A DNA stretch of 61,861 nt from DATJLY01 sp035604195 (GTDB lineage: Bacteria > Pseudomonadota > Alphaproteobacteria > ATCC43930 > CGMCC-115725): positions 1-61,861 of the forward strand of contig DATNIY010000012.1 of the NCBI GenBank assembly GCA_035604195.1. Reading direction: 5' to 3'. Positions 1-8,602 of the stretch are shown here, one piece after another; position 1 is the stretch's first letter; each line of letters opens with the position of its first letter. Under the pieces are notes generated by a model that searched no databases, was not told the DNA's origin, and was given only the letters and a program-made list of their open reading frames with translations. A program made the position numbers and the translations under genes.

Positions 1-1
1 C

Positions 2-1141
2 GAGTTCCTCGCCAAGATGCCGTTCAAGGTGCCGCTGGACGCCACGGTCGCCTCGATGGCGGCGGGCGAGAAGCAGAAGCTCGAGATCCTCAAGCAGATC
101 TACACGCGGCGCCGCTTCCTCATTCTCGACGAGCCGACTTCGGTGCTGACGCCGCAGGAGGCGGACGAGATTCTCGGCATGCTGCGCGCGATGGCGCGGC
201 AAGGCGAAATCTCCATTCTCTTGATCACGCACAAATTCCGCGAGGTTCTTGCCTTCACCGATGAGGTGACGGTGCTGCGCCGCGGCCGGCTTGCCGGCCA
301 CGGCAATCCGCACAAGCTCGGCGTCGACGAGATGGCGCGCATGATGGTCGGCAGCCAGGACATTCCGCCGCCCGCCGAACGGTCGGGAGCGCCCGCCGCG
401 ACCCGATTGGAGATCGCGGGGATGCGCGCGAACAACGATATCGGCGAGGTCATCGTCAAGGGATTGGATTTGAGCGTCCGGTCGGGCGAGATCGTCGGCA
501 TCGCCGGCGTCTCCGGCAATGGCCAGCGGCAGCTCGTCGAGGTGCTCGCCGGCCAGCGCGACGCGGTTGGCGGCGAGATCCGCGTCCATGGCGAGGCCTA
601 TCACGGCCGCCGCGAGGAGATGCGACGGCACAAGATCGCCTGCCTGCCGGAAGAGCCGTTGCGCTCGGCCAGCGTTCCGAAGATGAGCGTCGAAGAGAAT
701 CTGGCGCTGCGCGTCTTCGATCTGCCGCCCTACGCCCTGGGCGGCTGGTGGCTGAACCGCGAACCTTTCCATCGCAATGCCGAGCGGCTGATCGAGCAAT
801 ACCGCATCAAGACGGCGGGACCGAGCGCGCCGATCGCCACGCTCTCCGGCGGCAATGTGCAGCGCACGGTGCTGGCCCGCGAGCTGTCCTCCGACGTCGA
901 TGTCCTGGTCGTATCAAACCCGTGCTTCGGGCTCGATTTCGCTGCGGTCGCCGACATCCGCGGCCAGATCGTGGCGGCGCGCAACCGTGGCGCCGCCGTG
1001 CTGCTGGTGAGCGAGGACCTCGACGAGATCTTCGAATTGGCCGATCGCATTGTCGTCATGTTCGACGGGACCATCCGCTACGAGACGCCGACGGAATCCG
1101 CCGACCGGATGGTCGTCGGCCGCCACATGGCCGGCCACTGA
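2..1141 (+). CDS. Sugar/nucleoside-type ABC transporter, tandem ATPase subunit (5' end missing)
   Basis: The reading frame is open from the left edge, so the start and the first Walker A lie outside the window. What remains is the end of the first ATPase domain (signature-like AAGEKQKLEI, Walker B FLILDEPTSVL) and a complete second domain with a degenerate P-loop (GVSGNGQRQ instead of GxxGxGKS), LSGGNVQR, and a Walker B-like segment ending GLD. Two fused domains with a weak second site are typical of RbsA/MglA-like and YufO-like ATPases that energise simple-sugar or nucleoside importers. The permeases and binding protein must lie to the left; the substrate cannot be told from this part. VVSNPC in place of the usual PTRGLD lead-in is unusual. 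Confidence 0.9.
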   Translation, partial: EFLAKMPFKVPLDATVASMAAGEKQKLEILKQIYTRRRFLILDEPTSVLTPQEADEILGMLRAMARQGEISILLITHKFREVLAFTDEVTVLRRGRLAGHGNPHKLGVDEMARMMVGSQDIPPPAERSGAPAATRLEIAGMRANNDIGEVIVKGLDLSVRSGEIVGIAGVSGNGQRQLVEVLAGQRDAVGGEIRVHGEAYHGRREEMRRHKIACLPEEPLRSASVPKMSVEENLALRVFDLPPYALGGWWLNREPFHRNAERLIEQYRIKTAGPSAPIATLSGGNVQRTVLARELSSDVDVLVVSNPCFGLDFAAVADIRGQIVAARNRGAAVLLVSEDLDEIFELADRIVVMFDGTIRYETPTESADRMVVGRHMAGH

Positions 1142-1188
1142 GGCCGCGCGCTCGTCTCGCGAACTCAATTTCCCGACGCGGCGCCGCG

Positions 1189-1617
1189 TCAGAGCGCCGA
1201 TTTTCGCGGCAAATTCGGCGGGACCGCCCACCACAGAAACAACGTGTAGAGGCAGACCGCCGCATAGAGCAGGGCAAAGAACCATAGCGGCAGCGGCCAG
1301 AAAATGGCGCGCGTCACCCATCTTTGGATCAGCGGCGCATCGGATGCGGCCTCGCCGGCTCGGTGGAGCAGATCGCTCTGCCACACCGTGAGAAAGCACA
1401 CGCGGTCCAAAACCGCCTGGAGCGCCACGACGGCCAAGATGGCGACATGCAACGCGCGCCACCAGAAGATGCGGACGAATGCCCAGCCCCGCCAAGCTCC
1501 CAGCGGGATCGCAATCAGGCCGAATATGTTGAAGAGCACCACGCCGAGGTGAAGCAGCAGCACCGCTTCGGCCAGTATCGCGAGCAGGTTCGGCTCCATA
1601 TGCGTCGGCATCACCAA
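1189..1617 (-). CDS. DUF2784 family membrane protein
   Basis: A 142-residue protein with four hydrophobic stretches (about residues 12-32, 40-65, 68-80 and 105-130) and the family pattern: a leading LLHLGVVLFNIFGLI helix, a WRALHVAILAVVALQA helix, and a C-F-L-T-x-W segment corresponding to the CPLT motif followed by a short loop. The family is of unknown function and is predicted to sit in the inner membrane. The gene converges with the ABC ATPase, 47 bases apart, and shows no obvious operon partner. ATG codons also occur at the third and seventh residues, so the first few residues are uncertain. Confidence 0.8.
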   Translation of the reverse strand: MVMPTHMEPNLLAILAEAVLLLHLGVVLFNIFGLIAIPLGAWRGWAFVRIFWWRALHVAILAVVALQAVLDRVCFLTVWQSDLLHRAGEAASDAPLIQRWVTRAIFWPLPLWFFALLYAAVCLYTLFLWWAVPPNLPRKSAL

Positions 1618-1851
1618 TAATTTGGCGGTTCGCGCTTAGGTTCCCACTGGTGGGCCGGGATGGTTGCGGATCGGCGGTTTGGGCCTGGATTTCCCGTGCC
1701 GGTAGCACGCCATGTCGAGGGCGCGCACTTCCGATTTTGCATTCCGCTCGCAACGGGGCCGCTCATCAGCGTCGGGATCTCGCTGATCCCGTGGCTCATC
1801 GGCCGGTGAGCAGCGCGCCCGACCCCAGGAGATCCGGCGCAGGCGACGGGA

Positions 1852-2124
1852 TTAGCGTCGCCGGAATGGCCGGCGCTGCGGCGTCGGGCCCGAGGCAGCT
1901 CGCTCGTCCTTGTGACGGTAGTTGATCCGCCCCTTGCTCAGGTCGTAGGGCGTCATCTCGATGGTGACGCGGTCGCCCGCCAAGATGCGGATCCGGTTCT
2001 TTTTCACCGAGCCGGAGGTGTAGGCCAATGTTTCATGGCCATTGTCGAGCCGGACGCGAAAGCGCGCATCCGGCAAGCGTTCGAGCACGGTGCCTTCGAA
2101 TTCGATGAGGTCTTCCTTTGTCAT
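1852..2124 (-). CDS. infA: Translation initiation factor IF-1, extended-tail paralogue
   Basis: IF-1 is an S1-like OB-fold protein that occupies the ribosomal A site during initiation. The core is clear (KEDLIEFEGTVLE, FRVRLDNGH, ILAGDRVTIEMTPYDLSKGRI). At 90 residues it is longer than the usual 72: a basic, arginine-rich tail ends PFRRR. Many alphaproteobacteria carry both a short IF-1 and such a longer copy, so a second infA elsewhere is likely. A Shine-Dalgarno-like AGGGACG lies just upstream of the ATG. It follows cspA on the same strand, separated only by the hairpin at 2142-2165. Confidence 0.95.
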   Translation of the reverse strand: MTKEDLIEFEGTVLERLPDARFRVRLDNGHETLAYTSGSVKKNRIRILAGDRVTIEMTPYDLSKGRINYRHKDERAASGPTPQRRPFRRR

Positions 2125-2141
2125 TTCGTCCCTATTGAAAT

Positions 2142-2165
2142 AAGGGGCGGCCGAAGCCGCCCCTT
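2142..2165 (-). terminator. GC hairpin with TTCG loop between cspA and infA
   Basis: A perfect 10-bp stem (AAGGGGCGGC pairing with GCCGCCCCTT) encloses a loop that reads TTCG on the minus strand, a very stable tetraloop. The bases after it (ATTTC) are only a weak U-tract. It starts 4 bases after the cspA stop codon, so it fits a terminator or 3'-end stabiliser of cspA mRNA. It also ends only 17 bases before the infA start, so it may act as an attenuator between the two genes. Confidence 0.75.
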
Positions 2166-2169
2166 GGAG

Positions 2170-2379
2170 TTACGCTGCCTGCAGGTTGCCGGCGGAAACC
2201 TTGCCGCTGCGGCGGTCGCGCTGCAGCTCGAAGCCAAGTTTCTGGCCTTCCTTCAGGTCGCTCATCCCCGCGCGCTCGACGGCGGAGATATGCACGAAGA
2301 CGTCATTCGAGCCGTCTTCGGGCTGAATGAAGCCATAGCCCTTCTGGGCATTGAACCATTTCACAGTTCCGATAGTCAT
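2170..2379 (-). CDS. cspA: CspA-family cold-shock protein
   Basis: A 69-residue single cold-shock domain with intact nucleic-acid-binding motifs: GTVKWFN at the start, RNP1 as KGYGFI and RNP2 as VFVHI. Such proteins bind single-stranded RNA and DNA and melt RNA structure during cold shock or growth changes. It is the promoter-proximal member of a cspA-infA pair on the minus strand. About 240 bases without a gene separate it from the divergent acylase; that stretch must hold both promoters and probably a cspA leader, but I cannot point to clear boxes. Confidence 0.95.
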   Translation of the reverse strand: MTIGTVKWFNAQKGYGFIQPEDGSNDVFVHISAVERAGMSDLKEGQKLGFELQRDRRSGKVSAGNLQAA

Positions 2380-2619
2380 AGATACTTCCAGTTAGCAAGA
2401 CGTGCCGCCACGCGGACATCGCCTGGCGGATCAAACTCCGGTAGAGGATCGGGAAGCGGGCTGGGTGCTCGATGACGAGCCGGCAGAGCAAGCCGAACCA
2501 CGACGAGTCGACATGCCACAAATAGGCGCGCGGCGCAGCGTTTCAAGATCGGCATTGCCAAATCGACCGGGCTCCCCCGGGCGTCCGGCGCCACATTCCG
2601 AAGCGGACTAGGAACCTTC

Positions 2620-4884
2620 ATGAGGGCACTGGATAGCACTGCGGGGCTTGCTCTGGTAGCGGGGCTTTTCACCTGCCGCGGACCGTGGCGCATACCCCCG
2701 CCGAACAGCGTCCCGCTCCGGCATCGCCTGGCCACCCTGCCTTTGAGCGGTCAGCCGCTCGGAGCGCCCGTGGTCGTTCATTGGGACGGACATCAAATTC
2801 CCTTCATCGCGGCCGAAAGCGACGCGGATCTGGCGGTGGCGCTGGGGGTCATCCACGTCCACCTGCGGTCGGGCCAAATGGAGATGGCGCGCCGGATTTC
2901 GCAGGGAAGACTGTCCGAGCTGGTCGGCCCGTTGGGCATCGAGATCGACCACGCCCTCCGTATTCTCGGATTCGGCCGCGCGGCCGGCGAAATTGCGGCC
3001 ATCCTGCCGGACGAGACCAGGCGTTGGATCGGGGCTTTCCTGTGCGGCGTAAACCACGCGGTCGAGCGCATGGCGGAATTGCCGTGGGAGTTTCGCAAGC
3101 TGGGGCTTCGTCGCGAAGCGTGGGAATTGCCGGACGTGCTCGCCCTCGCGCGTGTCGCGGCTGCGGGCGTCACCTGGCTGACCTGGCTGGGACTGCTTGG
3201 GCAGAGCGATCCATCCGTTGCTTTCGAGGTGTGGCGGCGGCTGGTGGGCTTCGACCCGGTGGCCGAAGCGAGCCCCGGTCGGTCCGGTCCAGCCGAGAGC
3301 GCCGGGCTCGCGGCCACGATCCGTTCCTTCTTGCGCATGGGCAACACCAATTCCATGGCCGTATCGGCCGCGCACAGCGCCTCCGGCGGCGCATGGCTCG
3401 CGAGCGATCCGCACCTTGCAGTGACCCTCCCCAATTTGTGGCTCACGGCCGGCTACAAATCGCCGTCATTTCACCTTGTCGGGCTGATGATCCCGGGCCT
3501 GCCCTTTGTGGCGATGGGGCGCAATCCCTGGATCGCCTGGGGCGGCACCAACTTGCACGCAGCGAGCAGCGACCTCTTCGATGTCTCGGGCCTTGCGCCC
3601 GCCGAAATCAAGGAGCGCCGGGAGCGGATCCGAGTGCGCGGCTGGCTCGATCGTGAGATCGCAATCCGCGACACGGCTTATGGTCCGATCATTTCGGACG
3701 CGCCCTTTCTTGGCCGGTCGCCGGGCAGAGCCTATGCGCTGCGCTGGGTCGGGCACATGCCGAGCGACGAGATCACTGCGATGTTGCGCGTAAATCGCGC
3801 GCGAAACTGGGGCGAGTTCCGCGCGGCGCTCGATCTCATCGCCGTGCCCGGACAGAATCTGATTTACGCGGATGCGCAGGGCCATATCGGGAAGGCGATG
3901 GCGGCGCGACTGCCACGACGGCCGCCGGCTCCGCCCGCCGAGCCCATCCTGCCGCCCAACGCCGCCGCTCACTGGCAGAGTTTCCTAACCGCCGCGGACC
4001 TTCCGGCACTCCTCGATCCGGACGACGGGTTCGTCGCTTCCGCCAACGAGAAGCCCACAAGTACTCCGGTTCCCGTCGGCTATGTCTTTTCACCGCGCGG
4101 CCGCATCGACCGGCTCAACGCGCTCCTCGGCCCAGGCGCCGAACTCGGGTTCAGCGACCTCGCCGCCTTGCAACGCGACGTTGCTGCGCCATCGGCGCTC
4201 GCGTTTCGCGACGATCTGGCCCGGCTTTTGCGCGCGCTGCCGCAAGGGGGCGCCGGCGAGGCGGGCCGGCTGCTGCGCGAGCTCGTTGATTGGGACGGGC
4301 GCTATGCCGAAGGCTCCCGCGGCGCGCTGGCCTTCGAACTGCTCATCTTTCATCTCGGCGTCGCGCTTTGCGGCAGGCAGCGTCTTCGCCTCTACTCCCG
4401 GATGTGGGATGCGCGCGGACTGCTTCATGGCGACATTGCGAAGGCCCGCCCTGCGCGGATCGCCGGAGCCCTGAAGCGCGCCGTACCGGCCACGGTCCGC
4501 GACCTCGAAGCTCACGGCGTTTGGGGCACAATGCATCGCCTCGGGCTGCCGCATTTCCTTGCGGCGACCCCTCTCATCGGGCGGCAGCTTCGCTTCGGCG
4601 ATTGGGCCGTGGCCGGTAGCAGCGAAACCGTGATGAAGACCGCCCATCCCTTGACCGACCGCCGCCATTTCACGAATTTGGCGGCGACCGCGCGCCAGAT
4701 TTCCGACCTTTCGGATCTCGACCGAAATTACTTCGTTCTGCTCGGCGGGCAGGATGGCTGGCTGGGCAGCACGACATTCCTCGACCAGGCGCCCTTATGG
4801 CAACGCGGCGAATTTATCCAGCTCCCGCTGAGGCCGGAGACGATCCGCGCAAGATTTCCGTTCAAGACGGAATTCGTGCCGTGA
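2620..4884 (+). CDS. Penicillin acylase-family (Ntn) amidohydrolase with Thr at the nucleophile position
   Basis: A 754-residue protein of the S45 family (penicillin G acylase, cephalosporin acylase, acyl-homoserine-lactone acylase), which cuts amide bonds after self-cleavage into alpha and beta chains. The alpha-chain pattern is present around residues 50-102 (HWDGHQIPFIAAES, then QMEMARRISQGRLSEL). The beta chain should begin near residue 243, where the family has Ser-Asn-x-Trp; here the text is GNTNSMAV, so Thr243 takes the nucleophile place and the Trp is Met. The DPHL and WGGTN motifs follow. A short hydrophobic N-terminus (residues 7-19) may be an export signal. Substrate is unknown. 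It is followed 39 bases later by a GH3-type amide synthetase. Confidence 0.88.
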   Translation: MRALDSTAGLALVAGLFTCRGPWRIPPPNSVPLRHRLATLPLSGQPLGAPVVVHWDGHQIPFIAAESDADLAVALGVIHVHLRSGQMEMARRISQGRLSELVGPLGIEIDHALRILGFGRAAGEIAAILPDETRRWIGAFLCGVNHAVERMAELPWEFRKLGLRREAWELPDVLALARVAAAGVTWLTWLGLLGQSDPSVAFEVWRRLVGFDPVAEASPGRSGPAESAGLAATIRSFLRMGNTNSMAVSAAHSASGGAWLASDPHLAVTLPNLWLTAGYKSPSFHLVGLMIPGLPFVAMGRNPWIAWGGTNLHAASSDLFDVSGLAPAEIKERRERIRVRGWLDREIAIRDTAYGPIISDAPFLGRSPGRAYALRWVGHMPSDEITAMLRVNRARNWGEFRAALDLIAVPGQNLIYADAQGHIGKAMAARLPRRPPAPPAEPILPPNAAAHWQSFLTAADLPALLDPDDGFVASANEKPTSTPVPVGYVFSPRGRIDRLNALLGPGAELGFSDLAALQRDVAAPSALAFRDDLARLLRALPQGGAGEAGRLLRELVDWDGRYAEGSRGALAFELLIFHLGVALCGRQRLRLYSRMWDARGLLHGDIAKARPARIAGALKRAVPATVRDLEAHGVWGTMHRLGLPHFLAATPLIGRQLRFGDWAVAGSSETVMKTAHPLTDRRHFTNLAATARQISDLSDLDRNYFVLLGGQDGWLGSTTFLDQAPLWQRGEFIQLPLRPETIRARFPFKTEFVP

Positions 4885-4923
4885 CACGATCGCGACCCCA
4901 TCGCGCTGAACGCAGCATGTCCC

Positions 4924-6462
4924 ATGCTTGACGCGACGCCGCTCCTGCGGCTTTACGCGCGTCGGCGCAAAGTGCAGCTCGCCGCCGAGAATGCCCCGGA
5001 GAGCCAGCGATCGCAGCTTCTCCGTCTGGTGCGGCAGGCGCGAGAGACGGCATTCGGGGTCGCGCACGGCTTTGTCCGGATCGGCGAGGTGGAGGATTTT
5101 CAGCGGCGCGTGCCGCTGCGCAGCTACGAGGATTTCTGGCGCGATTACTGGCAGCCGCGCTTCCCGCTGCTCACGGATCTGACCTGGCCCGGCACGATTC
5201 CCTATTTCGCGGCGACTTCGGGAACGACGACGGGAAAGACGAAATTCATTCCCTTCTCGCGCGAGATGAGCGCGAGCAACCGCGGCGCCGCGCTCGACCT
5301 GCTGACGCATCATCTTGCCGCGCGGCCTCGCAGCCGGCTGCTCGCCGGCAAGAATTTCATGCTGGGCGGCAGCACGGACCTCGTCGAGCAGGCGCCGGGC
5401 GTCTCCAGCGGCGATCTCAGCGGCATCGCGGCCAATGACGTGCCGTGGTGGGCGCGACCGCGCTATTTCCCGCCGCGTCGATACGCCCTCATGACCGATT
5501 GGGAGCAAAAGATCGACACGCTCGCTCGCTTGTCGTTGCGCGAGGACATCAGGAGCCTCAGCGGCACGCCGAGCTGGGTCCTGCTCTTTTTCGCCAAACT
5601 CGCCGAGCTTCGGCCGGAGCTGCCGCGGCGCAGCACGAGCTACTACCCCGAGCTCGAGCTATTTATCCATGGCGGCATCAATTTCGCGCCTTACCGAGCC
5701 CAGTTCGAGGAATTGCTCGAAGGAAGCCGCGCCGAGAGCCGCGAGGTCTACGCCGCCAGCGAAGGATTCATCGCCGCTGCCGACCGCGGCTATGGCGACG
5801 GGCTGCGCTTGATCGTCGATCGCGGCATTTTCTATGAGTTCGTGCCGGCGGACGAGGTCGGCGCGGCAGAGCCGGCGCGGCACTGGCTGGCGACGGCGCA
5901 ACCCGGCGTCAACTACGCGATCGTGCTTTCCACCTGTGCCGGCCTGTGGTCTTACCTGCCGGGCGACACCGTCAAGTTCGTCGAGCTGCGGCCGCCGCGG
6001 CTGCTGATCACCGGCCGGCTCTCCTATTTTCTCTCGGCCTTCGGCGAGCATCTGATCGCCGAGGAGATCGAGACGGCGGTGGCGGCGGCAGCCGCCGAAA
6101 TCGGCAGCCAAGTTGCGGACTTTACCGTGACTCCGATCTTCCCCTCGGCCGAAAGACAGCGCGGCGGCCATCTCTATGTCGTCGAGTTCTCGGCGCCGGT
6201 GGCGAGCGCGACGCTGGCGCGGTTTGCGCGCGCGCTGGATGAAAGCCTCAGCGCCCAAAACCAAGATTATCGGGACCACCGCTCGGGCGGCTTCGGAATG
6301 GACGCGCCGCGGGTCGTCGCGGCGAAGCCTGGCTCATTTGCCCAATGGATGAAGTCGCGCGGCCAAATCGGCGGCCAGCACAAAGTGCCGCGCGTCATTC
6401 AGGATCGCGAGCTGTTCCGCTCGCTCGAGGAATTCCTGATGCGAACGCGAGGAGCGCCGTAG
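4924..6462 (+). CDS. GH3-family acyl-acid amido synthetase
   Basis: A 512-residue member of the GH3 group of the adenylate-forming superfamily. Plant GH3 enzymes activate auxin or jasmonate with ATP and join it to amino acids. The three nucleotide-binding motifs are present: TSGTTTGKT at residues 98-106, YAASE at 276-280 (plant YGSSE-like) and YLPGD at 344-348 (plant YRxGD-like). Bacterial members are rarely characterised and the acyl substrate cannot be read from sequence. It lies 39 bases after the penicillin-acylase-like gene on the same strand, so the two may be co-transcribed. The ATG was chosen because the N-terminus matches the usual family start. Confidence 0.88.
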   Translation: MLDATPLLRLYARRRKVQLAAENAPESQRSQLLRLVRQARETAFGVAHGFVRIGEVEDFQRRVPLRSYEDFWRDYWQPRFPLLTDLTWPGTIPYFAATSGTTTGKTKFIPFSREMSASNRGAALDLLTHHLAARPRSRLLAGKNFMLGGSTDLVEQAPGVSSGDLSGIAANDVPWWARPRYFPPRRYALMTDWEQKIDTLARLSLREDIRSLSGTPSWVLLFFAKLAELRPELPRRSTSYYPELELFIHGGINFAPYRAQFEELLEGSRAESREVYAASEGFIAAADRGYGDGLRLIVDRGIFYEFVPADEVGAAEPARHWLATAQPGVNYAIVLSTCAGLWSYLPGDTVKFVELRPPRLLITGRLSYFLSAFGEHLIAEEIETAVAAAAAEIGSQVADFTVTPIFPSAERQRGGHLYVVEFSAPVASATLARFARALDESLSAQNQDYRDHRSGGFGMDAPRVVAAKPGSFAQWMKSRGQIGGQHKVPRVIQDRELFRSLEEFLMRTRGAP

Positions 6463-6523
6463 CTCGGGGCCGGCCGGCGGCAGCCCCCTCCAGCGCCTCG
6501 CTGCATCTCATCGCGCGCGCGGC

Positions 6524-8068
6524 TCACGCGTGGTAGTCGGCCGCGACCGTCTCGTCCGCCGGCTCGCCACGCGCCAGGGCGCGGAAGATCGGCGTTAGCA
6601 CCACGGCGACGATGAGGTTGAGGATCACGGTGTAGAGCGCGGTATAGCCCGGCAGGCTGAAGCCGCCGATCGTCACCGGATAAATGGCGCCGAAGTTCAC
6701 CGCCACCGCCATCCAGGTACCCAACGCGGTGCCGACCGCCCAGCCAATGAGCAACGCCCAATCGTCGAACCAGCGCGTGTAGAGGCCGAGGATCACAGTC
6801 GGCAAGGTCTGGACGATCCAGACGCCGCCCAAGAGCTGCAGATAGATCGCGTACTGGGTCGGCACGAGGATGATGAAGACGAGCGCGCCGAGCTTGACGA
6901 CGAGCGACGCCCATTTCGCCATCTGCGCCTCGGCCTGCGGCGTGCAATCCGGTCGGAAGAATTCGCGATGGATGTTGCGCGTGTACAGGTTCGCCGCCGC
7001 GATCGACATGATGGCCGCGGGCACGAGCGCGCCGATTCCGACCGCGGCAAAGGCGATCCCGACGAACCAGGACGGGAAGGCGTGCAGGAAAAGCGCCGGC
7101 ACCGCGAAATTGTTTTTGAACGCCGCAAACCCGCCGGCAAATTCGGGGAGTTTGTCGACGCCGGCGGCGAGCGCCATGAAACCGACCAATGCCAAGAGCC
7201 CGAGCATCAGCGAATAGCCCGGCAGCAGCGCCGCGTTGCGACGGATGGCATGGCCGCTGCTCGCACTCAGGATGCCGGTGAGCGAATGAGGATAAAGAAA
7301 GAGCGCCAGCGCCGAGCCCAAGGCGAGCGTCGCATAGGCCCCGTATGAGCCCCAGCTTCCTGCCGGGGGCGCCGCCAGCAGCAGCTTCGCCTGCGGCACG
7401 GCGGCGAAAATCTTGCCGTAGCCGCCCAATTCGATCGGAACGACGATCACCGCGGCAAAGGCGGTGAGATAGATAAGCGCGTCCTTCACGATCGCGATCG
7501 CGGCCGGCGCGCGCAATCCGCTCGAATAGGTGAAGGCGGCGAGGATAACGAAGGCAATGATGAGCGGCAGGTCGCCGACCCAGCCTTCGCCGTAGATGCC
7601 CATGGCGCCGATGACGACCTGCAATCCGACAAGCTGCAGCGCGATATAGGGCATGGTGGCGACGATGCCGGTGATGGTGATGGCGAGCGCCAGCCAGCGA
7701 TTGCCGTACCGGCCGCGCACGAAATCCCCCGCGGTGATGTAGCCGTGCTTATGCGCGACGTTCCAGATGCGGGGAAAGACTAGGAACAGGATCGGATAGA
7801 TCACGATCGTGTAGGGGACCGCGAAGAAGGCGATGGCACCCGCGCCGAAAGCGAGCGCCGGAACGGCGATGAAGGTATATGCGGTGTAGAGATCACCCCC
7901 GACGAGGAACCAGGTGACGACGGTGCCGAAGCGCCGCCCGCCGAGGCCCCACTCGTGCAGCAAGTCGAGGTCGCCTTTGCGCCAATGCGCGGCGGCGAAG
8001 CCGAGCCAGGTGATGAAGCCGAACAGCAGGACAAAGATGATGAGGGCAGTCCAATTGATCGCTGCCAT
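6524..8068 (-). CDS. Sodium:solute symporter (SSS family), monocarboxylate-type
   Basis: A 514-residue integral membrane protein with about 13 hydrophobic segments and SSS-family features: the early GGRRFGTVVTWFLVGGDLYTAYTF segment, then YITAGDFVRGRYG, and later ALVPAAIMSIAAANLYTRNI. Its small DUF3311 partner lies directly upstream (24-base gap). This arrangement matches the MctP-type systems of rhizobia and other alphaproteobacteria, which import lactate, pyruvate, acetate or short amino acids. The specific substrate is inferred only from the paired layout. The gene converges with the GH3 gene. Confidence 0.9.
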   Translation of the reverse strand: MAAINWTALIIFVLLFGFITWLGFAAAHWRKGDLDLLHEWGLGGRRFGTVVTWFLVGGDLYTAYTFIAVPALAFGAGAIAFFAVPYTIVIYPILFLVFPRIWNVAHKHGYITAGDFVRGRYGNRWLALAITITGIVATMPYIALQLVGLQVVIGAMGIYGEGWVGDLPLIIAFVILAAFTYSSGLRAPAAIAIVKDALIYLTAFAAVIVVPIELGGYGKIFAAVPQAKLLLAAPPAGSWGSYGAYATLALGSALALFLYPHSLTGILSASSGHAIRRNAALLPGYSLMLGLLALVGFMALAAGVDKLPEFAGGFAAFKNNFAVPALFLHAFPSWFVGIAFAAVGIGALVPAAIMSIAAANLYTRNIHREFFRPDCTPQAEAQMAKWASLVVKLGALVFIILVPTQYAIYLQLLGGVWIVQTLPTVILGLYTRWFDDWALLIGWAVGTALGTWMAVAVNFGAIYPVTIGGFSLPGYTALYTVILNLIVAVVLTPIFRALARGEPADETVAADYHA

Positions 8069-8092
8069 GCGAGTCTCCGGCGCTTGTTGGCG

Positions 8093-8308
8093 CTAGTTCC
8101 GATCGGATTCGGTGGCGAAGTAGACGATCGCCGTCAGCACGGCGCCGATCACCACCAACAGGAGCTGGAACCAGTAGAAGAATGGGATGCCGATCCAATT
8201 AGGCTCGGCCTTGTTGTAGAAGGGCGGCCACAGCGCCGCGACGAACTGCACCAGGAAGAGGAGATACCACCAGCTCCACTCGCGAAGTTTCGGTGTTGGG
8301 GCTTTCAT
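8093..8308 (-). CDS. DUF3311 small membrane partner of the symporter
   Basis: A 71-residue protein with two transmembrane segments (about residues 12-30 and 42-66). The WWYLLFLVQFVAALWPPFYN and GIPFFYWFQLLLV patterns are typical of DUF3311, a short protein almost always encoded next to SSS-family symporters and thought to assist or form part of the transporter. It is the first gene of the two-gene unit and is preceded by the promoter at 8357-8385. Confidence 0.88.
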   Translation of the reverse strand: MKAPTPKLREWSWWYLLFLVQFVAALWPPFYNKAEPNWIGIPFFYWFQLLLVVIGAVLTAIVYFATESDRN

Positions 8309-8356
8309 CTCACGATCCCTCTTGCGACGCTACCGGCGATGCCACGCGCTTCCATG

Positions 8357-8385
8357 ACACTAAACGGACAAATTTATGCTGTCAA
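8357..8385 (-). promoter_or_regulatory. Candidate sigma-70 promoter of the symporter operon
   Basis: On the minus strand a perfect -35 (TTGACA, 8385-8380) is followed after 17 bases by TAGTGT (8362-8357, 3 of 6 to TATAAT). Transcription would begin near 8350, giving a leader of about 40 bases before the DUF3311 ATG at 8308. The region is notably A+T-rich against its surroundings and holds two near-copies of CAAATTTATG that could be a regulator site. Confidence 0.42.
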
Positions 8386-8602
8386 ATTATGGGACTTGCG
8401 GCCTCCCCTTCATCGCGGCGGGCGCCCATTGGCGCTTCGCTCGTTTGTGTCCGCTCCTGCTCGATCGCTTCTCCGCCGGGGCGGCTCTCGCCATGAACCG
8501 ATTCTAGACCGGCCTTTCCCGATATGCCATGGTGGCGCGCCCAGCGTTATCAGTGACGGAGAGAGCTATGGCCGCATTCGCCTTTATCGGGTGCGTCGCG
8601 TC

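Noticed and set aside
1175..1190. 16-bp perfect palindrome GACGCGGCGCCGCGTC between two convergent genes
   Set aside because: No U-tract on either side, and it overlaps the stop codon of the DUF2784 gene; perfect GC palindromes of this kind are less surprising in such DNA, so it is not called a terminator.
7955..8602. A long N-terminal extension of the SDR at 8603
   Set aside because: It would run antisense to the symporter and its partner and has no domain; the ATG at 8603 directly precedes the Rossmann fold.
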